Shown: piece by piece, positions 18,532 through 31,220 of the stretch
How the letters are laid out: the number at the start of each line of letters is the position of its first letter
How positions within the stretch are numbered: the first letter of the stretch is position 1
Assembly (NCBI GenBank): GCA_009763385.1
Contig: CM019829.1
Location: forward strand, 34,575,705 to 34,639,704
DNA length: 64,000 nt
Reading direction: 5' to 3'
From: Coix lacryma-jobi var. lacryma-jobi
Taxonomy: Eukaryota > Streptophyta > Magnoliopsida > Poales > Poaceae
Made by a program: the position numbers and the translations under genes
The notes under the pieces: model-generated
What the model was told of the DNA's origin: nothing
What the model saw: the letters and a program-made list of their open reading frames with translations, nothing else
Databases searched by the model: none

Positions 18532-21500
18532 CTAAAAGGGGAAAACACACACCAAGCTCACCCCTCAACCTATTAAAGGTTGATTCGTCTAAAGGCTTGG
18601 TGAAAATATCAGCTAATTGGTGATGAGTATCGACATGGCGAAGGTCGATATCACCCTTCTCCTGGTGGTCTCGCAAGAAATGAAAGCGCACATCAATGTG
18701 TTTGGTTTTCGAGTGAAGCACAGGGTTCTTAGCAACGCTAATGGCACTCGTGCTGTCACAAAGCAAAGGAACTCGAGTAAAGCTCAAACCAAAATCACGC
18801 AAAGTGGCCATCATCCAGAGTAACTGGGAACAGCAGCTAGCCGCAGCAACATATTCAGCCTCCGTGGTAGACTGAGCGACACTAGACTGCTTGCGAGAAG
18901 ACCACGACACAAGAGAAGATCCAATAAACTGGCAAGTCCCTGAAGTAGACTTGCGCTCAATGCGACAACCAGCAAAATCAGCATCAGAAAGCCACAAAGC
19001 GAAGAGGGTGGAAGAAGCAGAATACCAAATCCCGAGCTCAGGCGTGAAACGAAGGTACCTGAAGATGCGCTTCACCGCCTGACGGTGAGAAGTGCGTGGC
19101 GAAGCCTGAAGCGCGCGCACAGCACACGGCGAACTGAATGTCCGGCCGTGTCGCCGTCAGGTAGAGCAGCGATCCAATCATGCTGCGGTACTCCTTCTGG
19201 TCCACTGCTTCTCCATCCGTGTCAGCATCCAGGGCAGTCGTCGTCGACATGGGCGTTGGAAGAGGCTTGGCCTCACCCATGTCGAACCGCTTCAGCAAGT
19301 CCCTTGTGTACTTGCCCTGGTGCACAAACGTCCCCTCTCGGGATTGCTTAATTTGCAACCCGAGAAAGAAAGTCAGCTCGCCCATCATGCTCATCTCGAA
19401 CTCCCTGCTCATAGTATCTGCAAACTTGGCAACCAAAGCGTGAGAAGAACCACCGAAAATGATATCATCCACGTAAATTTGGACCAAGAGAGTATCTTTG
19501 CCTTGCTTGAGGGAGAAAGAGCGTTTTATCTACACATCCCATTTTAAACCCTTAGCTAGCAAAAAGGTTTTTAATCTCTCATACCAGGCTCTAGGGGCTT
19601 GTTTCAAACCATACAAAGCTTTGTGGAGTTTAAAGACATGGTTTGGAAACTTGGGATTTTCAAAACCGGGGGGTTGCTGGACATAGACCTCCTCCTCAAT
19701 ATAGCCGTTTAAGAAGGCACTCTTGACATCCATTTGAAAAAGTTTGAAACCCATGGATGCAGCATAAGCCAAGAGTATCCTAATAGCCTCCAAACGAGCT
19801 ACAGGAGCGAAGGTCTCCTCATAATCTATCCCCTCCTTCTGACTATAACCCTTCGCTACAAGCCGGGCCTTGTTTTCTCACAATGTGGCCCTCCTCTCCT
19901 GCTTGTTTTTAAAAACCACATTTTGTCCCAATAGGTTTACAGTCAGGAGGTGGTGGCACTAGAACCCAAACCCGATTCGCTCAAAGTTCTCTAGCTCCTC
20001 ATGCATGGCAATTGACCCAATCCGGATCCGTCAATGCGTGTCCAACATCTCGGGGCTCAAAAGACGCAACAAAAGCAGAATGAGCAAAGTGCGAGAGTGT
20101 GCTGTGACCTGGAGCGAGTAACTCGCTCGGCGATGTTCGCCGATCATCTGTTCAGCGGGGGTGCTGGCGCTGGATGGGTCGTGGCGCCTCCCGGGAAGAA
20201 GTAACCTCCCCCTCAACAGTAGCTGGTTCCACCCCGGGTACAAAAGGTACCGCGCGAGGTGGATCCCACGGCCCCCAGGAAGAAGACGTCTCGGGCCACG
20301 GGTCGTCGTCGAAGCCGCTCCCGGCGGCGCGGCGGCGGAGGGGGTGCTGGATCATCTATACCTTCAGCACCCTCTTCCTCGTCATCGAAAAGAGGCTCTC
20401 CAACCTCGTGATCACCTGCACGCTCAAAACGAGAAGAAGGAGAAACAAGAGTCTCGTCGAAGGTGACATCTGATGTCTCCATGACTCGGTTAGTGTCAAG
20501 GTTAAGTACACGATAAGCTCGAGTGTGAGTGCCATAACCCAAAAACACACCGTCAGAAGAACGAGACTCAAACTTGTCTAGGTTGCCTTTTTTCAATATA
20601 AAACAGTGGCAACCAAAGACTCTAAAATAACTCACCTTGGGCTGGCGACCAAAACGCAACTCATAAGAGGTCTTCTTCAAAAACACTCTCAGAAAATGCG
20701 ATTCGAAATATAGCATGCAGTGTTCATAGCTTCGGCCCAATAGCGCCTAGGAGTCCTATGCTCATCAAGCATCGTCCTGGCCATCTCAACAAGGGTCCGA
20801 TTTTCCTCTTACACACCATTTTGGGGTGTGTATAGGAGAGAGAAAACTGATGCTCCCAAACCAAGGCGTTTACAAACTTCTCAAAATCCGAATTTTTTAA
20901 ATCGGAACATTATCACTTGAATCGCTCCATCGAGTTCAGGGAACTCGTTCTGAAGACGCAAAATCAGATCGCAGCGAGGAGAATGTCTCGGACTCTAACT
21001 AAAAGAAAGACCCACGAATACCTCGAAAAGTCGTCAAACAATAAACAAGCACATACCACTTCCCACAACACCGAGCACCCGAGCCGGACCAACAAGGTCC
21101 ATATGCAAAAGCTTCGGGGCTCGAGGTCATAACCTTGGTCAAGGGATGGTGGGGAGCAGCAAACCATCTTTCCATGACGGCAAGATGGCAAACTAGATCC
21201 TTCTCCAACGAAAGCTTGGCAATCCTCGGATTAAGCCAAGTGAGCTAAGTCTTGCAAGACAGTCAAAACTCAGGTGACCGAGCCTCCTATGCCACTTCCA
21301 AAGACAGAAGAAGAAGACTAGCCAAAAGACAGCGAGAAGATCCAAACGACTTTGGAAATTCGCGCGAAGACCTTCCCAAAGGGTAATCAGACCTACAAGA
21401 TCACCCTGAGGATCTAAGATCGGTAAGGGCGGTTTGAAACGAATCTCATAGCCTTCACGAAAAAAGTTGCGAAACAGAAAAGCAAGTTAAAATGCAGGTT

Positions 21501-21702
21501 AGAACACAAGAGCAACCTCGCGCAACACAAAGTGCTCATTAACCCGCAATGCACCAACGGACAATACCTTGCCCTTACCTTTGTCGCCGAAAGGTATGTA
21601 ATCCTTTCCGGCGACCGGACTATGGCTGGAGAACCATTGGGCATTTCCGGTCATGTGCCTCGAGCAACCGGAATCCACAAGCCAAATGTCCTCCAACCGC
21701 TC
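18532..21702 (-). pseudogene. copia-C Pol, frameshifted
   Basis: Same domain order as copia-B, broken by many indels. Protease DSGCSRHMTG in 21696-21499; a decayed integrase zinc and core region at 21210-20960 with VDDFSRYSWV partly readable; integrase C-terminal part and Pro-rich linker at 20740-20030; RT pieces at 19793-19530 (FLNGYIEEEVYV, LYGLKQAPRAWY) and 19487-19038 (YVDDIIFG retained); RNase H at 19120-18532 (STTEAEYVA, HHQLADIFTKPLD). The conserved GTAGGTAAAAC motif at the gag-pol junction reads GTAGGAGGAGC here. At least six frame breaks; inactive as assembled. Confidence 0.88.
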
Positions 21703-21710
21703 CTCCTACA

Positions 21711-23853
21711 TCAATAAAAAGACATAGGGTGAACATACGGTCCAACACTGGGGTTAGTAAGATAAGAAGGAAACCAGTGTTGGGCCGGCTGCTCAAAAGA
21801 ACGGTCAGTGTAAAAACCAACCTGTCTAGGGGGATAGCGATCACCACGCACAGGAAAACGTGGTCCGCTGGGGAAGAAGCGCTCACCGCGAAACTCTACC
21901 TGCGGTGGGACAAAGCGCTCAACAAAGCCTCCGCCACGGGGTCCGTTACCTGCAAAAGCAGGACCCCGTCGGGCACGCTCTCTACGAGGTCTACGCCTAG
22001 GAGCCTGCTGCTCAACTCTAGCGTCTCTCCTCGGAGCTCTCTCCTGCCTAGGCCTCACAAACTGAGGTGCTCTACCTCTAGGCCTAGTCTCCCTCCTAGG
22101 GCTCTCTCCTGCTGCCTAGGCTGGGTATGCTTCCCTCCAGACCTAGCAGCTCTCTCCTGAGGCTTCGGAGCATGTCCACCACGAGCTGGGTGAAACATGT
22201 CCGGGTTCTGCATCTCCCTAGCACGGCGCGCCTCTCTCCTGCGCCTAAAGCAGAACTCACTCAGGTGACCATCCCGCCCACAAAAGTCACACTGAAACCT
22301 CACCGCGCGCAAGGGGGTTGTTGGTTTGCAGGGATGTGGGTATGGTTCACCTTGCCCTTGCCCTTCTGTGGCAACTCCTCTCGGATGGGTGGCATTGTGT
22401 CAAGCTTGTTCTTTAGGTGATTGGGCTTGGGTTGCCATTGTGGATTCTTGGGTGGAGCCTTGGGGGGTTCAACTACAACTCCATCCTTGGTGACAGGCTT
22501 GGCAGGCTCTTTGGGTGGAAGCTTGGTTAGTTTGGGAGTAGTGGTGGAGTTGGGCTTCTCACAGGGGTTCAGACCACTAGACTCTCCAATCTTACCAAAA
22601 GCTGAAAGATCAACACTCTGGCCAAGACCTACACCAGGAGCCCCAGCAGCTCGCTTGAATTGGGAGATCATCATCCCGAGCTGAGGCTCACCACAAGACA
22701 CCCATGACAAGACGGTCCGAAGGTATGTGTTTTCCTCCTCGGTACGCACCTGTCATGCCTCACATTGGCCATCTCCTGCTCCAGGCCCTCACACAAAGCA
22801 CACCTCTTGACACAAGTGCTATCCGAGCCGGCCTTCTCAAAAGACTCAAGCTTGGCATTCTTCTCTGCCAACTCGGATTGCAAGACAGGACAAGTCTTGC
22901 ACGCACCCAACAGCTGCGGTCTAGCTCGGAGCTCATCCACCTCATCTACCAGCGCAGCATGCTTACTCCTCAGAGTGAGAAGATCCGTCATGTGCGCGGC
23001 GCAACTCTCGCACTCCAACTCCTCCGACACAACCACGGTGGACCGAGCGAACTCAAGCTCCTTCACCGTGTCCTCCCACTTCTGCCTAAACTCCTTGCGC
23101 TCTCTAGCGGCACGCCTAAGCAACTTGTCTTGCTAAGGAGGGCAGCAGTCAACTTCTCAACCTCGGAGGAAAGCTCGTCGTAGGTGAGAGATACCTGGGA
23201 GGGTGTCGTCGTCGTCGTCGTTCCGAGGGGTACGCTCCGGCTCGCCGTCGACCTCATCTCCGAGCGCCATGGTACACAGGCCTTCGTCGCCGGCGAAGAA
23301 GCACAAGCCGTTGAACGTGTCCTCCAGCTTCTTCTTCTCGGACTCGTCATCACTCGATCGAGCGGAGTCGTCATCCGAGCCGTCGACGTCGCTGAGCGTG
23401 GCGAAGAACGCTCGCTGCTCAGCCTGCTGCTTCTCCAAGTACTTCTTCTTGATGTACTCTTTGTTGAAGCCGCCCCGCTTCTTGTGCCTTGGGGGAACGT
23501 GCTTCTCCTTGTACTTGGAGTCGCGCCTGTGGCCGTGATCGCCCTTCCCAAGATGCTTGTTCTTCTTCTTGGGGCAGTCGGCGATGAAGTGGTCGGGGTC
23601 GCCGCACTCGTAGCATCCGGTGCGTCCTCCTCCGCGACGACGGTTCATGCGGTTGTTGTGGAACCGCGAGAACCGGTTGGCAAGCAAAGCCAACTCGTCG
23701 TCTCCCAAAGACTCCAGCTGGTCCTCTGTCACAGAAAAGAGAGAAGAAAGCGCAAAGCCAGCTGAGGGGTTAGAGGAAGAGCCGGAAACCAAAGCCATGG
23801 ACGGGCGAGAAGGATTTTCAAAAGAAGCCCTCGCCATAGCATCAATCTCACTG
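21711..23853 (-). pseudogene. copia-C Gag, 5'-incomplete and frameshifted
   Basis: Ends with the same MSFY-stop as copia-B (stop at 21711-21713). From the gap: intact CCHC knuckle CYECGDPDHFIADC near 23620-23580, basic and acidic stretches, coiled coil with CXXC motifs (CESC, CKTC, CALC), Pro-rich linker (23123-22300), second finger CDFCGRDGHLSEFC near 22295-22250, Arg-rich tail. Breaks occur near 23150, 22745 and 22060. The upstream end at 23853 lies within about 55 bp of the gag position where copia-B starts on the other side of this contig. Confidence 0.87.
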
Positions 23854-24353
23854 NNNNNNNNNNNNNNNNNNNNNNNNNNNNNNNNNNNNNNNNNNNNNNN
23901 NNNNNNNNNNNNNNNNNNNNNNNNNNNNNNNNNNNNNNNNNNNNNNNNNNNNNNNNNNNNNNNNNNNNNNNNNNNNNNNNNNNNNNNNNNNNNNNNNNNN
24001 NNNNNNNNNNNNNNNNNNNNNNNNNNNNNNNNNNNNNNNNNNNNNNNNNNNNNNNNNNNNNNNNNNNNNNNNNNNNNNNNNNNNNNNNNNNNNNNNNNNN
24101 NNNNNNNNNNNNNNNNNNNNNNNNNNNNNNNNNNNNNNNNNNNNNNNNNNNNNNNNNNNNNNNNNNNNNNNNNNNNNNNNNNNNNNNNNNNNNNNNNNNN
24201 NNNNNNNNNNNNNNNNNNNNNNNNNNNNNNNNNNNNNNNNNNNNNNNNNNNNNNNNNNNNNNNNNNNNNNNNNNNNNNNNNNNNNNNNNNNNNNNNNNNN
24301 NNNNNNNNNNNNNNNNNNNNNNNNNNNNNNNNNNNNNNNNNNNNNNNNNNNNN
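23854..24353. other. Assembly gap (500 N)
   Basis: Exactly 500 N. Left flank is minus-strand copia gag; right flank is 65 bp of unassigned sequence, then a copia LTR. Confidence 0.98.
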
Positions 24354-24418
24354 CGACGAGCCGGGTCGACGACGAGCGGAGATGGCGATGAGCCAAGTCG
24401 ATGATGAGCGGAGGTGGC
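24354..24418. repeat. 65-bp fragment with imperfect 32-bp repeat
   Basis: Two imperfect units beginning GAGCC (24358 and 24390) with GTCGA and GAGCGGAG in common. It does not match the copia sequences around it. It is the only left flank of copia-D in this contig and does not supply a matching target duplication. Confidence 0.45.
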
Positions 24419-26428
24419 TGAAGGACCGAGAAGCACTCAGAAAGCGACCAGAGGGGGGGTGAATGGGAGCTTCAAATTTTCCTTACGGAAACTAGTAGCC
24501 ACTGTCCCAAGAATAAACCCCAGAAGCAAACCCTAGAGCTTGCAAATGTCCACGACCCTAGATGTAGGGTGGATGCTTCAAGAAGCACAGCGGGCCACTA
24601 GACAACTCTCTAGAAAGCCAACGCAAAAGACAGAAATCAACCGTCAACGAACGAGCGAACGCGGACCAAAACGGTGTGAAAACAGTAGCATCGGATGCGC
24701 TTGCGTCCGATGGCCAGACCCACGGAAGGCGTGTCCGATGCGAAAACTGCCTCTCAGGAACCTTACTGTTCCACCATCGGACGCTGTGAACAGTGGTGAA
24801 CAACCAGCGTCCGATGCTTTGGCTCTGGCGCGTCGATGGCCAACGGACGCGTCCGATGCCTAGCGTCCGATGCCACTACAAACGCTCAAAAGTGACACGC
24901 GTCATCGGAGCGTCCGACGCTTAGAACCCTAGCGTCCGATGCTCCCAGCGTCCGATGCCCCCAAAAACTGTGCGGTTCTTTGATGATTCAACCCGATTTC
25001 CTCCGAATCAAAAGCTCTAGGCCTGGGATTCGATCTGAGGGTCACAAGGATGTTAGTGAGCTATCTCTAAGAGATCATGGCTCGAACCTAACTCCAAATC
25101 GGTGAATCAAGAAATTTCGGGACAAGGAAGCAAAAACACGATCCAAAAACAAAAATCGATCGATCTCCTAGACCGTGAGGTTAGAGTTAATTCCTTCGGT
25201 GGAAAGAAGTGCCTCATGATCTAGAACAACTTGGTTCCCGGTTTTTGCAAAAGATGAACCAACCAAAGGGATCAAACGACGGGAAGAACGTGGAGAAAAA
25301 GGATTCCGCGAAGAGACACCAATGAAACGCGAATCACAACCACGATCTTGCAGCCGAAGCGCAAACACACGCTACGACAAGGAGGTTACGGCCTCCTTTC
25401 CTCAAAATCACCAGTACACAGAGTCCAGTCTCTCTGCGGATCTCAGCAGGCTACAGCAGGGGATGGGAGAGCAAGAACCCTAAGTGCGAAAGAGCAAATG
25501 ACTGAGATACGGGAGGAGGGTGTCTCCCCTGACTACTTATCCTATTCTAGACTAAGTCTATTTCCTACTCTACCCCTCTCTATTCTAATTACAGAGCGAA
25601 CCAGCTAACCCTAAGGTTATTCTGGACCAACTCAAGTGGTAGGTAGATCCGACGGCCACGCCCACACAAGTCGTCCGCGTTGCCTCCACGCAACCTTCCG
25701 ATTGCCGCCACGTGCCGCCCTCGCTCTGCACCCCCCGATTTTGTGGCCCAAACCGGGAAACCAGCCTTTTCCAGCTATCCCCGGTTTTGAGGCCCAAACC
25801 GAGAAACCACCCACCAGCGTCTGAGTTTTGAGGCCAAACTCAGCAACCCTCAGCGCCCAGGTTTTGAGGCCCAACCTGGAAACCGTCCTCAGCCCGAGTT
25901 TTGTGGCCAAACTCGGAAACCCTCAGCCAGTTTTTGTGGCCAAACTCGGAAACCGTCCACGCCCAGGTTTTGAGGCCCAAACCTGGAAACCGTCCATCGA
26001 TGGTTTTTTCCCTGGCTCTACCACCAAACCGACGTCGTAGAGGGGATGCACCGCCCGTGCACCCCGTCCACCGACACGTGTCCCCAGGTCTCGACCCGAG
26101 CAACACCGTGCCCCGCAAGTCTCCGCTCGTCGCTGTCCCAGGCTGCCAGCCACCATAGCTGATCCTCAGGCACTCCGGTCCCTCAGTCCAAGCCTCACGT
26201 CCGCCCTTCACTGCTCGATCCATCGGCATGGCACGTCCGCCGCACGGCACGCCCATCCTTCATCGCACCCAGTCCATCGGCACGGCACGTCTCAACTTGA
26301 CCTTCACCTTGCCCTCGATCACTGTCTCCGTGCTCGACACCTGCACAACACAAGCCAGAGAACATGCGATCAAACCCGTTGACAATCACTCATCACTCAG
26401 AGACTCGGCATACACCCATGTATCCGCA
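24419..26428 (-). repeat. copia-D 3' LTR
   Basis: 2010 bp, plus strand TGAAGGACCGAG to CATGTATCCGCA. It contains the GCGTCCGATG array (about 24690-24960) and the U3 hairpin array (25736-26035), in which the first unit has an arm mismatch (CCCCGATTTT against AAACCGGG) and another reads CCAGTTTT against AAACTCGG. Confidence 0.92.
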
Positions 26429-26440
26429 ATCTCCCCCTTG
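26429..26440 (-). other. Polypurine tract of copia-D
   Basis: Minus strand CAAGGGGGAGAT next to the LTR start TGCGGATACATGG. Confidence 0.85.
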
Positions 26441-28017
26441 ATGAGTGCATTGTCAACTACTCACACAAATCATAATGAGAGAAAGAGAAAAGAAAGAAGA
26501 AGGAGAAGAAGAGAACTCGACCAAATGACCCAAAAGCATAGCAAAGCCGAAGAAGGTCAAGTGGAAAAGTGAAAAACTTGGTCCCCAAAGACATGGGCAA
26601 CGGCTCGACGCAACCAAGCAAAGCAAAGCTAGCCCTCAAGAAGAGGTAGAACAGGCTCAACACCGCTAGCAAAATACCAATTGGAAATCAGAGCTAAAAA
26701 TGGCAAATGCTAGTCCCTCAAGATAGAGGCACAGAGGCTCAACACAACTAGCACGAAACCACTCCGAACCAATTGAAAACAACCGAAAGGTCTCCGAATC
26801 AATCAAAATCAACCTCAATGCCAAATGAGGAAAATGTTGCTAGTCCCTCAAGACAGAGGCAACGACTCAACACAACTAGCAAAACTCCCCTCGACACGTG
26901 CAAGCAACCAGGACTCCCCCTTAGCAAAAGCTCCCCCCTTAGTTGAACTCCAGGAGACATATGATTTGCAAAAAACTCTCCCCTTAGTTGAAAATGCACT
27001 TATCAAGCACAAACTCTTCTCTTGAGCCAACACAACTCCCCCTTCCAAAATGCATATGAAGTTAGAAATGCAAGTTAGCAGCTTCAGGCATATAGTCAAA
27101 AGAGTGCAAAAATGCTCTAATCGGTATAGCTTCCAATGGCACAACTAAGCACTCAAATAGCGAAGGCTCAAACTGATCACACATACGAAATATGAAGCAT
27201 ATGAGCAAGTGAGCAGTTTTAGCCAAAAAGATAGTCACCATCAAAATAGCACTACACATGTATAGATAGGAATCCAGACAAGTGCTAAACATGTATACAA
27301 GGTGAACTACCCCTAGCAAAGTGCAATCATCATGCATAGGAATGAAGCATATACTTGGATTTCAGTTTTATATCGGAGTTGCAGGTAAAGAATTCACAAG
27401 TTCAATTATTTAGCATGTGATTGCGAGAGGTTGAAAGCTTGTCTTTGCCTAACTTTTCAACCGAGCGAAGCCTATGCCGAAGCAATCAGAAGCTTAAAGC
27501 TACGGTTTCGGTCATACACTACACGGCTCAAGTTTTACTCAAAGTGCAATGAGAAACCGTCTCGATACCGTGATGTGTTGACAAGCAATCCCATCTCGAT
27601 CTTTTCAATTCACTAAACTTGGTTCAAATTTTAAAACATGATATGAACAGACCAAGCGAGTGAATGACTCAGAACTAGAGACATAGCAACCTAGCATATA
27701 TGAAAAGCAGGAATGGACTCACCACACCCTACACATGCTAGTTGCATATCTCAATGGTGAACATTTCCAGATTATATACATTAAGCAACTTCACCAGCAT
27801 TTCAAAAATAGCTCAGCTCATAACATGTATAGTGATCAGAAGGAGCATAAGCTACAAGCATCAATCATAAGCATCGGAGCATACTAAACAGAGGATAGTT
27901 ACATTCTAGTGATTATAAACATGAAGCTCAGAATGTAAATGCGTATGCTAAAATGCAACAAAAAGAAGATCTAAGTAAAAGAGTCAGACTAGGATACAAC
28001 TCAAAATGCTTCCCCAT
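26441..28017 (-). other. copia-D 3' UTR
   Basis: Noncoding counterpart of 12934-14698. It keeps the hairpins CTTGGT/ACCAAG (about 26577-26620), GCTAGC/GCTAGC (about 26628-26670), TGCTAGT/ACTAGCA (about 26707-26753) and TTGCTAGT/ACTAGCAA (about 26836-26882), plus purine-tract repeats. No supported ORF. Confidence 0.7.
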
Positions 28018-31000
28018 CTAAAAGGGGAAACACACACCAAGCACCCCTCAACCTATTAAAGGTTGATTCGTCTAAAGGCTTGGTGAAAATATCAGCCAGT
28101 TGGTGATGAGTATCGACATGGCGAAGGTCGATATCACCCTTCTCCTGGTGGTCTCGCAAGAAATGAAAGCGCACATCAATGTGTTTGGTTTTCGAGTGAA
28201 GCACGGGGTTCTTAGCAACGCTAATAGCACTCGTGCTGTCACAAAGCAAAGGCACTCGAGAAAAACTCAAACCAAAATCACGCAAAGTGGCCATCATCCA
28301 GAGTAACTGGGAACAGCAGCTAGCCGCAGCAACATACTCAGCCTCCGTGGTAGACTGGGCGACACTAGACTGCTTGCGAGAAGACCACGAAACAAGAGAA
28401 GATCCAATAAATTGGCAAGTCCCAGAAGTGGACTTGCGCTCAATGCGACAACCAGCAAAATCGGCATCGGAATAACCGCAAAGCGAGAGGGTGGAGGAGG
28501 CAGAATACCAAATCCCGAATTCAGGTGTGAAACGAAGGTACCTGAAGATGCGTTTCACCGCCTGACGGTGAGAAGTGCGCGGCGACGCCTGAAAGCGCGC
28601 GCACAGACACACCGCGAACTGAATGTCCGGGCGTGTCGCCGTCAGGTAGAGTAGCGACCCGATCATGCTGCGGTACTCCTTCTGGTCCACTGCTTCTCCA
28701 TCCACATCCGCATCCAGGGCAGTCGTCGTCGACATGGGTGTTGGAAGAGGCTTGGCCTCACCCATATCGAACCGCTTCAGCAAGTCCTTCGTGTACTTGC
28801 CCTGGGCACACAAACGTCCCCTCCCGGGATTGCTTAATTTGCAACCCGAGAAAAGAATGTCAGCTCGCCCATCATGCTCATCTCGAACTCCCTGCTCATA
28901 GTATCTGCAAACTTGGCAACCAAAGCGTGAGAAGAACCACCGAAAATGATATCATCCACGTAAATCTGGACCAAGAGCGTGTCTTTGCCTTGCCGGAGGA
29001 GAAAGAGCGTCTTATCTACACATCCCATTTTAAAACCCTTAGCAAGCAAAAAGGTTTTTAACCTATCATACCAGGCTCTAGGGGCTTGTTTCAAACCATA
29101 TAAAGCTTTGTGAAGTTTAAAGACATGGTTTGGAAACTTGGGATTTTCAAAAACGGGGGGTTGCTCAACATAAACCTCCTCCTCTATGTAGCCGTTTAAG
29201 AAGGCACTCTTGACATCCATTTGAAACAATTGAAACCTTTGGATGCAGCAAAAGCCAAGAGTATCCTAATAGCCTCCAAACGAGCTACAGGAGCAAACGT
29301 CTCCTCATAATCTATCCCCTCCTTCTGACTATAGCCTTTCGCTACAAGCCGGGCCTTGTTTCTAACAACGTGGCCATCCTCTCCTTGCTTGTTTTTGAAA
29401 ACCCATTTTGTCCCAATAGGCTTACAGTCAGGTGGAGGTGGAACTAGAACCCAAACCCGATTTCTCTCAAAGTTTTCTAACTCCTCATGCATGGCATTGA
29501 CCCAATCCGGATCCGTCAAAGCGTGTCCAACATCTCGGGGCTCAAAATTAGCAACAAAAGCAGAGTGAGCGAAGTGAGAGATGTGCTGTGACCTGGAGCG
29601 AGTGACTCGCTCGCCGATGTCGCCGATCATCTGCTGAGGGGGGTGCTGGCGCTGGATGTGTCGTGGCGCCTCCCGGGATGAAGTGACCTCCCCCTCATCA
29701 GCAGCTGGTTCCACCCCGGGTACAAAAGGTACCGCACGAGGTGGAGGATCCCACGGCCCCCAGGAAGAAGAGGTGTCGGGGCCGTGAGTCGTCGTCGAGG
29801 CCGCTCTTTGCGGCGCGGCAGGTGGAGGGGGTGCTGGATCATCCATACCTTCAGCACCCTCGTCCTCGTCATCAAAAAGAGGCTCTCCAACCTCATGATC
29901 ACCTGCACGCTCAAAACGAGAAGAAGGAGAAACAAGAGTCTCGTCGAAGGTGACATCTGATGTCTCCATGACTCGGTTAGTATCAAGGTTAAGTACACGA
30001 TATGCTCTCGTGTGAGTGCCATAACCCAAAAATACCCCGTCAGAAGATCGAGACTCAAACTTGTCCAGGTTCCCCTTTTTCAAAATAAAACAGTGGCAAC
30101 CGAAGACTCTAAAATAACTCACCTTGGGCTGGCGACCAAAACGCAACATAGAACTCATAAGAATTCTAAGGCTCTCAGAAAAATGCGATTTGAAATGTAG
30201 CATGCAGTGTTCATAGCTTCGGCCCAATAGCGCCTGGGAGTCCTATGCTCATCGAGCATCGTCCTGGCCATCTCAACAAGGGTCCGATTCTTCCTCTCTA
30301 CAACACCATTTTGGGGCGGTGTGTAGGGGGGAAGAAAACTGATGCTCCAAACCAAAGCGGTTACAAAAACTTCTCAAAATCCGAATTTTTGAATTCGGAA
30401 CCATTATCACTTCTAATAGCTCGCATCGAGTTCAAAGGGAACTCGTTCTGAAGACGCAAAATCAGATTGCGAGCGAAGGAGAAAGTCTCAGTCTTCTCAG
30501 TCAAAAAGAAGACCCACGAATACCTCGAAAAGTCATCAACAACAACCAAAACATACCACTTGCCACCAACCGAGCTCACCCGAGCCGGACCAACAAGGTC
30601 CATATGTAAAAGCTCTCCAGGGTGCGAGGTCATGACCTTAGTCACTGGATGGTGGGGAGCGGCAACCATCTTCCCATGTCTACAAGAATGGCAAACTAGA
30701 TCCTTCTCCATCGAAAGCTTGGGCAATCCTCGGATTAGGCCAAGTGAGCTAAGTCTTGCAAGCAAGTCGAAGCTTAAATGACCGAGCCTCCTATGCCACT
30801 TCCAAAGATCGGAGGAGGAAGGACTAGCCAAAAGACAGCGAGAAGAACCAAACGACTCCGAGAAATTCGCACGAAAGACTTTCCCAAAGGGCGAAATCAG
30901 ACATACAAGATCGCCTTGAGGATCTAAGATGCGACTAAGGTTCGGTTTAAAACGAATCTCGTAGTCATCATCAAAAAGTTGCGAAACAGAAAGCAAGTTA

Positions 31001-31213
31001 AAATGCAGGTTAGAAACAAGAGCAACATCGCGCAACACAAAGTGCTCATTAACCCGCACCGATCCGCGAGACAACACCTTACCTTTACTATTGTCGCCGA
31101 AGGTTATGTACTCCTTTCCGGCAACAGGGCTAAGGCTGGAGAACCACTTGGCGTTTCCGGTCATGTGCCTCGAGCAACCGGAATCCACCAACCAAATGTC
31201 CTCCAACCGTTTT
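28018..31213 (-). pseudogene. copia-D Pol (PR-INT-RT-RH), few frameshifts
   Basis: Protease and integrase core are open from 31206 to 30361 (DSGCSRHMTG, CHSCRHGK, HMDLVGP, RSDNGSEF). The integrase Glu region VERKNRTL is at 30355-30155. Linker and RT N-terminus lie in 30227-29196. RT body 29229-28834 has LYGLKQAPRAWY and YVDDIIFG. 28813-28018 gives the RT end plus a complete RNase H ending at the same stop as copia-B. About four breaks separate otherwise well-kept pieces. Because the two LTRs also differ by many small indels, some breaks may be consensus errors, so this copy could be nearly intact in the genome. Confidence 0.9.
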
Positions 31214-31220
31214 ACCTACA

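Larger units (their letters stand above)
14866..23853 (-). mobile_element. Ty1/copia element (copia-C), decayed, 5' end in gap
   Basis: Minus-strand copy with 3' LTR (14866-16868), polypurine tract, 3' UTR, frameshifted pol and frameshifted gag up to gap 2. It faces copia-B tail to tail. Its sequence differs from copia-B by many substitutions and indels, so the mirror arrangement is not a simple fold-back copy of one molecule. The 5' LTR, PBS and N-terminal gag are missing. Confidence 0.88.

Noticed and set aside
23620..24462. Long frames spanning the second N gap
   Set aside because: Same artefact; the left flank is antisense to gag and the right flank is LTR.
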